Assembly (NCBI GenBank): GCA_964602655.1 | Contig: CAZRSF010000114.1 | Location: 1-11,355 of the forward strand | Length of the DNA: 11,355 nucleotides | Reading direction: 5' to 3' | Source: Moduliflexus sp964602655 | GTDB taxonomy: Bacteria > Moduliflexota > Moduliflexia > Moduliflexales > Moduliflexaceae | The notes under the pieces: model-generated | What the model was told of the DNA's origin: nothing | Databases searched by the model: none | What the model saw: only the letters and a program-made list of their open reading frames with translations | Translations under genes and position numbers: made by a program | Part shown: positions 1 through 6,178 of the stretch, piece by piece | How positions within the stretch are numbered: the first letter of the stretch is position 1 | Layout: each line of letters starts with the position of its first letter

Positions 1-72
1 GGTTGGGGGTGGGTTGCGGACGAGAAAACGCCGCACGTGACGACACCCACCCCTTGCCCCTCCCAGGAGGGG
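1..72. repeat. GC-rich inverted-repeat element at window start
   Basis: GGGGTGGGT at 6-14 is complementary to ACCCACCCC at 45-53, and inside it TGCGG (15-19) can pair with CCGCA (31-35). Immediately after lies a near-perfect palindrome, CCCCTCC (57-63) and GGAGGGG (66-72), separated by two bases. No T-run follows, so this is not a standard terminator. It looks like a dispersed intergenic repeat, possibly cut by the window edge. No coding sequence is supported here. Confidence 0.5.
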
Positions 73-96
73 AATCACAGAGATGCTGCGTAACAT

Positions 97-133
97 CAGT
101 GATGCATTCGCGTTGGCGTGAAACGCATCGCTG
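97..133. repeat. Imperfect hairpin upstream of importer operon
   Basis: CAGTGATGC (97-105) pairs with GCATCGCTG (125-133) with one T-G wobble. After a small bulge, TTCGCG (107-112) pairs with CGTGAA (117-122) with one mismatch, around a TTGG loop. There is no T-tract, so termination is unlikely. It could be a REP-like element or the remains of one. Confidence 0.4.
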
Positions 134-183
134 AATATACCAAAATCGCCTGTCATTGCAATTGATCTGTCGCGCTTTTTCTC

Positions 184-209
184 TTGACTTTTCCCGGCGC
201 ATCTTTAAT
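184..209 (+). promoter_or_regulatory. Tentative sigma70-like promoter for importer operon
   Basis: TTGACT (184-189) is a good -35 match. TTTAAT (204-209) matches TATAAT at five of six positions, but the spacer is only 14 bases, shorter than the usual 16-18. A second TTGACG lies at 274-279 without a clear -10. A leader of about 100 bases would follow, containing complementary GCCGCC (249-254) and GGCGGC (292-297) just before the ribosome binding site. The call is weak because of the spacer. Confidence 0.25.
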
Positions 210-317
210 GAATGCGATTGTCGTAATCGAAACACCATATTTTTTCAGGCCGCCCACTGATATGTTCGTGATGTTGACGATACGTTCAGCAGGCGGCGCA
301 AACAAGGAGGCTGACAC

Positions 318-1340
318 ATGCGAAAACGTTTTTTCAATATCCTGAGTCTGGTTCTGTTGGTTGTTCTGAGCGCAGCGACGGTTTCTGCTGCCGAAAGCGT
401 CACCGTGTACACCACGTTGGATGAGCCGACCGCCCGCGATGTCTTCCAGGCGTTTACCGCCGAGAGCGGGATTGACGTGAATTGGGTGCGCCTGTCAACC
501 GGCGAAGCGGTCGCCCGACTGGAAGCGGAAAAAGAGAATCCGCAGGCGAGCGTCTGGTTCGGCGGCGTGGGGCTTGGGCATATTCAGGCGAAAAACAAAG
601 GCTTGACCACGCCCTATGATTCCCCGGCGGCGGCCAATATCGCTGATAATTTCAAAGATAAAGATAAATTCTGGACAGGGATTTATGCCGGGCCGCTCTG
701 TTTCGAAAGCAATACCTTGATGCTGGAAAAATATAAACTGACTGCGCCGAAATCATGGGAAGAAATCATGGATCCGAAATATGAGGGACATGTCGCCATG
801 GCGAATCCGGGGTCTTCCGGCACGGCCTACAACGTCTTAGCCACATTAGCGCAGATTTTCGGCGAAGACAAAGCGTTCGACATGTTGAAAAAATTAGACG
901 CCAATATCACGCAATATACGCGCTCCGGTTCTGCGCCGGGCAAGCAGGCGAGTATCGGCGAAGTCACGATTGCGATTGGCTACGCCCATGACGGCGTCAA
1001 ATTGATCAATGAAGGTTTCCCGTTGGAAATCACCTTCCCATCGGAAGGAACAGGCTATGAAGTCGCCTCGATTTCCATGATTAAAAATGGCCCGGCCAAA
1101 GAGCAAGAGGCCGCGAAAAAGCTGTATGACTGGGCGTTAGGAGCGAAAGCCGCCGAAGCGTACGCCAAGAATTTCGTCGTGCCGTTCGTGGATGTGCCGC
1201 TGGCAAAAGGCGCGATCCCGATCTCGCAAGTGAAGACCATTATGCAGGATGATGAATGGGCGGCAGACAATAAAGATCGGTTAGTGGAAAAGTGGAATTC
1301 GATTGTCGGCAGCGGCAAAATCGAACCGGAGAAAAAATAA
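318..1340 (+). CDS. Periplasmic ABC importer substrate-binding protein (AfuA/FbpA-like family)
   Basis: A 340-residue extracellular solute-binding protein of the COG1840 type, the soluble capture component of an ABC importer. Residues 1-24 form a Sec signal peptide: basic MRKR, a hydrophobic core, and a likely signal peptidase I cut after VSA24. There is no lipobox cysteine, so it should be free in the periplasm. The YTTLDE start of the mature protein and the later MDPKYEGHVAMANPGSSGTAY stretch (shown here in part of the family pattern DPxYxGxxAxxNPxxSGTAY) are typical of this group. The start is well supported by AAGGAGG at 304-310, seven bases before ATG. The adjacent Tyr-Tyr pair used by many ferric-binding proteins is absent; a His-Asp occurs at 224-225 in GYAHDG. 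Automatic annotation would say iron(III), but hexose-phosphate or aminoethylphosphonate uptake is equally possible. The permease and ATPase follow, after a hairpin that should favour excess binding protein. Confidence 0.88.
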   Translation: MRKRFFNILSLVLLVVLSAATVSAAESVTVYTTLDEPTARDVFQAFTAESGIDVNWVRLSTGEAVARLEAEKENPQASVWFGGVGLGHIQAKNKGLTTPYDSPAAANIADNFKDKDKFWTGIYAGPLCFESNTLMLEKYKLTAPKSWEEIMDPKYEGHVAMANPGSSGTAYNVLATLAQIFGEDKAFDMLKKLDANITQYTRSGSAPGKQASIGEVTIAIGYAHDGVKLINEGFPLEITFPSEGTGYEVASISMIKNGPAKEQEAAKKLYDWALGAKAAEAYAKNFVVPFVDVPLAKGAIPISQVKTIMQDDEWAADNKDRLVEKWNSIVGSGKIEPEKK

Positions 1341-1354
1341 TCCAGCAGGAAAAC

Positions 1355-1387
1355 AGGGCGGGCTGAACAAGCCTGCCCTCTTTTTTT
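1355..1387 (+). terminator. Intrinsic terminator-like hairpin after the binding-protein gene
   Basis: AGGGCGGGCT (1355-1364) pairs with AGCCTGCCCT (1370-1379) over ten base pairs with one G-U wobble and a five-base GAACA loop. Seven Ts follow at 1381-1387. It lies 14 bases after the stop codon and ahead of the permease, so it probably terminates part of the transcripts and lets the binding protein be made in excess over the membrane components. Confidence 0.85.
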
Positions 1388-1397
1388 CATTAATTAT

Positions 1398-1451
1398 GTA
1401 CCGCGAACGTCCCCGTTCGCCCGAAAACGCCGACGAGGACGTCGGCGGTAC
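1398..1451. repeat. 54-bp composite palindromic element (GTACC/GGTAC, two inner hairpins)
   Basis: The outer arms GTACC (1398-1402) and GGTAC (1447-1451) are complementary. Inside are two perfect 7-bp hairpins with 4-base loops: GCGAACG/CGTTCGC (1403-1409 and 1414-1420, loop TCCC) and GCCGACG/CGTCGGC (1429-1435 and 1440-1446, loop AGGA). An 8-base linker, CCGAAAAC, joins them. The whole can fold as a three-way junction. The two 23-nt halves are mutual inverted copies differing at five positions, four of which are two compensating base-pair changes. Confidence 0.9.
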
Positions 1452-1486
1452 GGCTAAATAATCCACTTTTTGAGAGACATCGCATC

Positions 1487-3181
1487 ATGAACGCAGCCGC
1501 ATTATCCTTCAGAAACGTCCGCAACGACATCCGGCAATTAACGAATGAACCGGTCTTATTCGGCGCGGTCGTCGCGATTTTTTTGCTGTTACTGATCTTC
1601 ATCGTCTATCCGATCTTCGTCATGGTTAAGCTGAGTTTTACCTCAGCGGACGGGCATTTCACGACAGATGCCTATCGTTTTATTTTTACCCACGCCCGTT
1701 TTCGAACAGCCATTCTGAATAGCATGATTTTAGGCGCGGTTGTCGCCACGCTTGCAACGATCATCGGCTTCCTCTTCGCGTACACGCTCACCCGCACCCG
1801 CGTGCCCGGCCAGAAAATCTTGAACCAACTCGCCTTATTGCCGATGATTTCGCCGCCGTTTATGTTTGCGCTCTCCGTTATTCTGCTGTTCGGGCGCAAC
1901 GGCCTGATTACCGCCGGATTATTGGGAATTGACCGGTATAACATTTACGGCTTGAAAGGGCTGGCAATCGTCCAGACGATCAACCTGTTTCCGGTGGCCT
2001 ATCTCACGTTGACCGGCATTTTGCAGGGGATTGACCCGGATTTGGAAACCTGCGCCATGAATTTGGGCGCGAAACCGTTCAGAACCTTTCTGACCGTCAC
2101 GCTGCCGTTAGCGCTGCCGGGGATTTTGGCATCCTGGATGTTGGTGTTTGTCGGCTCGTTGACCGATTTCGGCAATCCGATGGTGGTGGGCGGCGAATTC
2201 GACGTGCTGTCGGTGCAGGCGTATTTGGAATTTACCGGCATGTCGAACCTGCCGCGCGGCGCGGGCTTAGCGATTCTGCTGCTGATTCCGACCGCGCTGA
2301 TTTTCTTGCTGCAAAAGTTTCTGTTAGGAAAAAAATCGTATGCCACGATTACCGGCAAATCGAGCCGCCGCGCCGCGCTGAACACGCATCCGGTGACAGA
2401 CACGATCCTTTTCCTCCTCTGCATCGTTGTCAGTCTGTTTATCTTGATGTTTTATGCCGTGATTGTGGTGGGAAGCTGCATAAAATTATGGGGGCTGGAT
2501 TATTCGCTGACCTTGCAGCATTTCAGGTATAGCTTCGATGTCGGCCTGGAAACGCTCTACAAAACGCTGCTTTTAGCGGTGATTGCTACGCCGATTACGT
2601 CGCTCTTAGGCATGGTGATCGCATTTTTCGTGGTGCGCAAACGCTTTCCGGGTAAACACCTGTTGGAATTTCTCTCGCTACTGAGCTACGCCATTCCCGG
2701 AACGGCCATCGGCATCGGCTACATCCTCGCGTTTAACAAGCCGCCGCTGCTCCTTTCCGGCACGGCGCTGATTTTAGTCATCTGCCACGTCTTTCGCAAT
2801 ATTCCAATTGGCGTTGAAGCCGGGATCGCCGCGCTCAAGCAGATTTCGAAGGATATTGAGGAATCTTCCACGAATCTCGGCGCGACCAGCGCGTACACCT
2901 TCAAAAAGATCACGCTGCCGCTGATTACGCCATCGTTTTTCGCCGGGGCGGCGTATAGCTTCGTCCGCTGCATGACCGCGATCAGCGCCATCGTTTTTCT
3001 CGTCTCGGCGAAATGGAATCACATCACCGTCCTGATTTTGGCGCAGACGGAAATCATGCGTCTCGGCGCGGCGTCGGCGTTATCCGTCATTTTGATTATT
3101 GTGATCATGCTCTTTAACCTCCTGCTGAAAAGGGCAACGGGGCTTGGCAAGGAACGAATTTTCGGAGAGCCTATTGGTTGA
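1487..3181 (+). CDS. ABC importer permease, two fused transmembrane domains (AfuB/FbpB-like)
   Basis: A 564-residue inner-membrane protein of the COG1178 type, in which two BPD_transp_1 permease domains are fused so one polypeptide forms the whole channel. About twelve hydrophobic segments are visible, beginning near residue 25. Each half carries the cytoplasmic EAA loop that docks on the ATPase: around residues 184-213 (LETCAMNLGA, then LPLALPGILA) and around 455-484 (IEESSTNLGA, then LPLITPSFFAG). Length and layout are normal for fused permeases of this family. The ribosome binding site is weak (GAGAGA at 1472-1477, nine bases before ATG), and together with the upstream terminator this suggests lower output than the binding protein. 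The stop codon is one base before the next palindromic element. The partners are the binding protein upstream and the ATPase downstream; the substrate cannot be read from the permease. Confidence 0.92.
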   Translation: MNAAALSFRNVRNDIRQLTNEPVLFGAVVAIFLLLLIFIVYPIFVMVKLSFTSADGHFTTDAYRFIFTHARFRTAILNSMILGAVVATLATIIGFLFAYTLTRTRVPGQKILNQLALLPMISPPFMFALSVILLFGRNGLITAGLLGIDRYNIYGLKGLAIVQTINLFPVAYLTLTGILQGIDPDLETCAMNLGAKPFRTFLTVTLPLALPGILASWMLVFVGSLTDFGNPMVVGGEFDVLSVQAYLEFTGMSNLPRGAGLAILLLIPTALIFLLQKFLLGKKSYATITGKSSRRAALNTHPVTDTILFLLCIVVSLFILMFYAVIVVGSCIKLWGLDYSLTLQHFRYSFDVGLETLYKTLLLAVIATPITSLLGMVIAFFVVRKRFPGKHLLEFLSLLSYAIPGTAIGIGYILAFNKPPLLLSGTALILVICHVFRNIPIGVEAGIAALKQISKDIEESSTNLGATSAYTFKKITLPLITPSFFAGAAYSFVRCMTAISAIVFLVSAKWNHITVLILAQTEIMRLGAASALSVILIIVIMLFNLLLKRATGLGKERIFGEPIG

Positions 3182-3182
3182 C

Positions 3183-3260
3183 GTACCGCGAACGTCCCCG
3201 TTCGCGNNNNNNNNNNATGGCAGATGAGATGTGAAAGGCCGACGAGGACGTCGGCGGTAC
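3183..3260. repeat. Second GTACC/GGTAC element, interrupted and containing an assembly gap
   Basis: The left half (3183-3205) and right half (3238-3260) are identical in sequence to the halves at 1398-1420 and 1429-1451 and lie in the same orientation. The 8-base linker of the first copy is replaced by 32 positions: one G, ten Ns and about 21 bases containing ATGGCAGATGAGATG. The element begins one base after the permease stop and ends ten bases before the ATPase ribosome binding site, so it lies within the operon transcript. Confidence 0.88.
3207..3216. other. Assembly gap (10 Ns)
   Basis: Ten undetermined bases lie between the two halves of the palindromic element. The true length is unknown. 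Gaps at such places often come from hairpin-rich or repeated sequence that short reads cannot cross. Confidence 0.97.
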
Positions 3261-3284
3261 TACGCAATTCGAGGAGACAAATTT

Positions 3285-4433
3285 ATGATGCAGCAACCAC
3301 AGACAGACATACAAGAAACGGTTCATTGGGATGCGGAAGATTTGATTTTGACCGATTTGGTCAAAACCTTTCATGATGGACGCGGCGGCACGTTTAACGC
3401 GGTCAATCACGTTTCGCTCACCATTCCCAAAGGAAAAATCGTGACATTATTAGGGCCGTCGGGCTGCGGCAAAACGACGACGCTGCGGATGGTGGCCGGA
3501 TTCGAGCATCCTGACGCCGGGGAGATTTATCTCGGCGAGCGCAAAATGAACGGCGTGCCGGCGTTTGATCGCAATATGCCGATGGTGTTTCAGAGCTATG
3601 CCCTGTTTCCGCATTTGACGATTTTCGAAAATGTCGCATACGGCCTGCGCGTCCGTAAAATGCCGAATGACGCGATCAAACAGAATGTGGAGGCGGCGTT
3701 GCAATTAGTGAATTTGGAAAACGTCGCCAATCGTTACCCCGGCGAAATTTCGGGTGGGCAGCAGCAGCGCGTCGCGCTTGCGCGGGCGTTGGTGCTGAAA
3801 CCGAAAATCATTTTATTCGACGAGCCGCTCTCCAATCTCGACGCCAAACTCCGCGTGCAGACGCGCATGGAAATCCGCCGGGTGCAGCAGCGCTTGCGGA
3901 TTACCTCGCTCTACGTCACGCATGATCAAAGCGAAGCGCTCAGCCTTTCCGACCTGATTGTGGTCATGAACAAGGGCGAAATCGAGCAGATGGGAACGCC
4001 GGAAGAGATTTACAATCATCCCAACAGTCTGTTTGTCGCTGATTTTTTAGGCAACGCCAATTTTATCGAAGCGACCATCGCAGAAGTTCACCCCAAAGAG
4101 ATCGGGGTGCGTGTGCAAGATCAGGCGATCCGCGTCGCCGTAGATCGCGCGAAAGACACGCTGCGTCAAGGCGAATCCGCGCTGTTAGTGATTAAACCCG
4201 AAGCGATCCGCCTGAGCAAAAATGGCGGTGGGTTTCGCGGCATTCTGCGCAGCAAGTTTTTCGAAGGCTCGCAAATCGAATACGAAGTCGAATTCGAACA
4301 GAAAATCATCCGAGCGATTCACCAAAACACCGAAGATGCTGACATCAGCTTCGAACCGGGCGAATCGGTGACGATCCAATTCAACCCCATTTTCTTCCAC
4401 CTTTTCAAAAAGCCGACAGACAGCGGGCGTTAA
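3285..4433 (+). CDS. ABC importer ATP-binding subunit (AfuC/FbpC/PotA-like)
   Basis: A 382-residue ATPase of the CUT1/iron-polyamine importer class that powers the permease from the cytoplasmic side. All nucleotide-binding motifs are present: Walker A GPSGCGKTT at 57-65 (Lys63), Q-loop MVFQSYALFPH, signature ISGGQQQR at 155-162 (Ile replaces the usual Leu), Walker B IILFDEP with Glu180, and the switch His213 in YVTHDQSEA. The C-terminal 140 or so residues have the look of a TOBE regulatory domain. The reading frame is open from an ATG at 3231, but those 18 extra codons lie inside the palindromic repeat and encode an Arg-rich tail. ATG 3285, eight bases after GAGGAG (3271-3276), is the credible start. 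It is the last gene of the importer set; the small gene at 4445 follows within 12 bases. Confidence 0.93.
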   Translation: MMQQPQTDIQETVHWDAEDLILTDLVKTFHDGRGGTFNAVNHVSLTIPKGKIVTLLGPSGCGKTTTLRMVAGFEHPDAGEIYLGERKMNGVPAFDRNMPMVFQSYALFPHLTIFENVAYGLRVRKMPNDAIKQNVEAALQLVNLENVANRYPGEISGGQQQRVALARALVLKPKIILFDEPLSNLDAKLRVQTRMEIRRVQQRLRITSLYVTHDQSEALSLSDLIVVMNKGEIEQMGTPEEIYNHPNSLFVADFLGNANFIEATIAEVHPKEIGVRVQDQAIRVAVDRAKDTLRQGESALLVIKPEAIRLSKNGGGFRGILRSKFFEGSQIEYEVEFEQKIIRAIHQNTEDADISFEPGESVTIQFNPIFFHLFKKPTDSGR

Positions 4434-4444
4434 GGAAAAATAAT

Positions 4445-4711
4445 ATGACATCAACATTTTATGCGCCTGATGATGCGCTCAAAACATGGGTCAACACCTG
4501 GCAGCACGCCGGAAAGGCATTGGAAGAGGTGCGGCGGCAAGAGTTGGAATCGTATGACTATGCCGCGCATTTCGCCGCATTGGATGAAATGCTGCAATGG
4601 GCGTGCGATCATCCGGTCGAACGCCCGCTTACCGGCCTGATCGAGCAGCAATACTGGTTTATGAAATGGCGAAAGCAGTTATGTGAGACTGGAACGCCGG
4701 AGGGCGCATGA
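4445..4711 (+). CDS. Small hypothetical protein paired with a nucleotidyltransferase
   Basis: An 88-residue protein that I do not recognise. It is probably all-helical, soluble, mildly acidic and rich in tryptophan (Trp15, 19, 52, 71 and 75), with no signal peptide or membrane segment. The start is supported by AAGGA at 4432-4436, which overlaps the stop codon of the ATPase gene, eight bases before ATG. Its stop codon overlaps the possible starts of the nucleotidyltransferase gene (ATGATG at 4708-4713), so the two are translationally coupled. The layout of a small protein directly before an MNT/AbiEii-type nucleotidyltransferase is that of toxin-antitoxin or abortive-infection pairs, where the small protein would be the partner or antidote. 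That role is inferred from position only; a housekeeping or accessory function is not excluded. Confidence 0.75.
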   Translation: MTSTFYAPDDALKTWVNTWQHAGKALEEVRRQELESYDYAAHFAALDEMLQWACDHPVERPLTGLIEQQYWFMKWRKQLCETGTPEGA

Positions 4712-5265
4712 TGAATGGATTGTTTTCTGCCGCAAAAGAAATGCAGGAATTCCTCCAATCAAACGGTTGGCGCTTTTGTTTTATTGGCGGGTTGGCGGTT
4801 ATTCGCTGGGGAGAGCCTCGCATGACGCAGGATATTGATTTAAGTTTGTTAACAGGATTCGGTTCGGAAGAAGCATATATCGCCGCTCTGCTTTCTCGTT
4901 TTCCGGCGCGTATCCCTGACGCTGAAGCCTTCGCGTTACGCCACAGAGTGTTGTTGTTGAACGCATCGAACGGAACGGCTGTTGATTTCTCGTTAGCCGG
5001 TTTGCCCTTCGAAGAGGAGATGATCGAACGCGCCACGCCATACGCATTTACCCCGAATGACAGATTAATCACCTGTTCTGCCGAAGATTTGATTGTACTG
5101 AAAGCATTTGCAGATCGGCCAAAAGACTGGATGGATATTCACAGCATTGAGACACGCCAAAAAGGGCAGATAGACAAGACATATATTTTCCGACAACTTG
5201 CCCCATTATGCGAACTGAAAGCTGCTCCACATATTCTTCAACAACTTCGATTGATACTGAAGTAG
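4708..5265 (+). CDS. Nucleotidyltransferase of the MNT/AbiEii-DUF6036 type
   Basis: A 185-residue protein of the DNA polymerase beta-like nucleotidyltransferase superfamily. The signature FIGGLAVIRWG (Gly27-Gly28) is followed by TQDID with metal-binding Asp42 and Asp44. A third acidic residue is likely Asp93 in AVDFSLAG. A C-terminal motif, EDLIVLKAFADRPKDWMDI (Lys132, Asp140, Asp143), is usual in small AbiEii/DUF6036-like members. Such enzymes transfer NMP groups to RNA or protein, and many are toxins or toxin-neutralising enzymes; the substrate here is unknown. Two starts are possible: ATG 4708 has its GGAGG (4699-4703) only four bases away, while ATG 4711 has a better seven-base spacing, giving 184 residues and a one-base overlap with the upstream stop. 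The pair lies between the importer genes and cmk, a plausible insertion into otherwise housekeeping DNA. Confidence 0.82.
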   Translation: MMNGLFSAAKEMQEFLQSNGWRFCFIGGLAVIRWGEPRMTQDIDLSLLTGFGSEEAYIAALLSRFPARIPDAEAFALRHRVLLLNASNGTAVDFSLAGLPFEEEMIERATPYAFTPNDRLITCSAEDLIVLKAFADRPKDWMDIHSIETRQKGQIDKTYIFRQLAPLCELKAAPHILQQLRLILK

Positions 5266-5274
5266 TCGGTTTAT

Positions 5275-5297
5275 GTACCGCGAACGTCCCCGTTCGC
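5275..5297 (+). repeat. Solo left half-unit of the GTACC element upstream of cmk
   Basis: The 23 bases are identical to the left half of the elements at 1398 and 3183: GTACC followed by the GCGAACG/CGTTCGC hairpin with a TCCC loop. There is no matching right half. The following CGGAAAAGGA resembles the CCGAAAAC linker of the full element, and its AGGA (5304-5307) serves as the ribosome binding site of cmk, nine bases before ATG. Confidence 0.88.
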
Positions 5298-5316
5298 CGG
5301 AAAAGGAACTCATGCT

Positions 5317-5997
5317 ATGAAACGATTGATTATCGCGATTGACGGCCCGGCGGGATCGGGCAAAAGCAGCATCGGCGACATGCTCGCCGAACGTTTAGGG
5401 TACGTGCATATCAGCACCGGCTCGATCTACCGGGCGCTCGGCTGGAAAGCGCATCAGCGCGGCATTCCGTTTGCGGATGTTCCGGCCTTGATGCGCCTGA
5501 TTGAAGAGACAACGATTGAATTTCGGCGCAATGAGGACGGCAGCGTCGTGGTCATGCTGGACGGCAGCGACGTGTCCCGCGCGATCACGACGAACGAGGC
5601 CGGGATGTTAGCGTCGGCGGTCGCCGCGATTCCTGAAGTGCGGGCAGGCTTACTCGCGTTGCAACGGCAGGCGGGCAAAGATGGCGGCGTGATTCTTGAT
5701 GGCCGCGACATCGGCACGGTTGTGTTTCCCGACGCGGACGCGAAATTTTATCTCGACGCTTCGGCGGAAGCCCGCGCCGAACGGCGTTTTCTGCAACTGC
5801 GGGAACAGGGGCGCGAGGCGAATCTTGAGCAACTGATTCACGACATCAAAAAGCGTGATTTCGATGATACGAATCGCGCCGCTGCGCCGCTGCGCAAGGC
5901 GGCTGACGCCATCCTGATCGATTCGACTGAGATGAGCCGGGACGAGGTCGTGAATGTCATGTTCGAGAAAATTGTCATGATTTTTCGACAGGATTGA
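5317..5997 (+). CDS. cmk: Cytidylate kinase
   Basis: A 226-residue (d)CMP kinase that phosphorylates CMP and dCMP to the diphosphates with ATP, recycling pyrimidines for RNA and DNA synthesis in the cytoplasm. The P-loop IDGPAGSGKSS (Lys16) opens the protein. HISTGSIYRALGWKA follows near residue 30, matching the CMP-binding STGxxYR segment. Near residue 128 is DGRDIGTVVFPDADAKFYLDA with the family's DGRDIGT box, and then the Arg-rich lid ASAEARAERRFLQL. Length is normal for bacterial Cmk. The start is supported by AGGA at 5304-5307; an ATG at 5312 leads to a stop after one codon. It precedes rpsA, a gene order found in many bacteria. The sequence before it is a half palindromic repeat, so the upstream context may have been rearranged. 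Confidence 0.95.
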   Translation: MKRLIIAIDGPAGSGKSSIGDMLAERLGYVHISTGSIYRALGWKAHQRGIPFADVPALMRLIEETTIEFRRNEDGSVVVMLDGSDVSRAITTNEAGMLASAVAAIPEVRAGLLALQRQAGKDGGVILDGRDIGTVVFPDADAKFYLDASAEARAERRFLQLREQGREANLEQLIHDIKKRDFDDTNRAAAPLRKAADAILIDSTEMSRDEVVNVMFEKIVMIFRQD

Positions 5998-5998
5998 C

Positions 5999-6163
5999 GT
6001 GAAGGCGTATCTGCTGACAGTCTGCGAACAAGGCTGTTCACAGCTACATGCCACCCGTCTAATCTATGTCGGAGAACCGGAAAGACGGCGCAAATTTTGC
6101 TCATGCCTTATTTCTCACAACAATTCTCTTGACGAAAATATCGGGGCATTCATAAGCGTATGA
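5999..6163 (+). CDS. Possible small ORF between cmk and rpsA (doubtful)
   Basis: A GTG codon at 5999 opens a 54-codon frame ending in TGA at 6161-6163. It starts one base after the cmk stop and has AGGA at 5990-5993, five bases upstream. The product would begin MKAYLLTVCEQGC and contain four cysteines. Against it: the frame runs through a palindromic repeat-like hairpin (6026-6039) and through the likely rpsA promoter, and I recognise no family. It is most likely a chance open frame in the cmk-rpsA spacer. Confidence 0.15.
   Translation: MKAYLLTVCEQGCSQLHATRLIYVGEPERRRKFCSCLISHNNSLDENIGAFISV
6026..6039. repeat. Small hairpin with AGGC loop in the cmk-rpsA spacer
   Basis: GAACA (6026-6030) and TGTTC (6035-6039) surround an AGGC loop. 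The core ACA-AGGC-TGT is identical to that of the larger hairpin at 8501-8530. There is no T-run, so it is not a terminator. It may be a decayed member of the same repeat family. Confidence 0.45.
6129..6156 (+). promoter_or_regulatory. Candidate promoter for rpsA
   Basis: TTGACG (6129-6134) is separated by 16 bases from CATAAG (6151-6156), which matches four of six -10 positions. The predicted start of transcription near 6163 would give a leader of about 45 bases before the rpsA ATG. Read-through from cmk is also likely because no terminator is seen between the genes. Confidence 0.4.
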
Positions 6164-6178
6164 GCGCGTTAAACGCGC
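6164..6178. promoter_or_regulatory. Palindrome in the rpsA leader
   Basis: GCGCGTT (6164-6170) and AACGCGC (6172-6178) form a perfect inverted repeat around a single A. It falls at the predicted transcription start and 13 bases before the AGGAGG of rpsA. It could be an operator, or in RNA a short stem (GCGCG/CGCGC with a five-base loop) near the ribosome binding site. Confidence 0.5.

Noticed and set aside
1398..1451. tRNA or structured RNA gene suggested by the multi-hairpin fold
   Set aside because: There is no anticodon arm, T-loop or CCA-like features, and copies and half-copies recur in intergenic positions, which fits a repeat family.
1999..2424. 141-codon - strand frame opposite the permease
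   Set aside because: It is antisense to strong permease coding sequence, with no domain and no ribosome binding site seen.
3231..3284. Upstream ATG giving an 18-residue N-terminal extension of the ABC ATPase
   Set aside because: The codons lie in the palindromic repeat next to the gap and encode an Arg-rich tail with no family match; GAGGAG at 3271 points to ATG 3285.
1398..5297. CRISPR array
   Set aside because: The repeats are kilobases apart, separated by genes, and one is a half-copy; there are no regular spacers or cas genes.
6026..6039. Terminator between cmk and rpsA
   Set aside because: The stem is only five base pairs and no T-run follows, so it is listed as a repeat-like hairpin instead.
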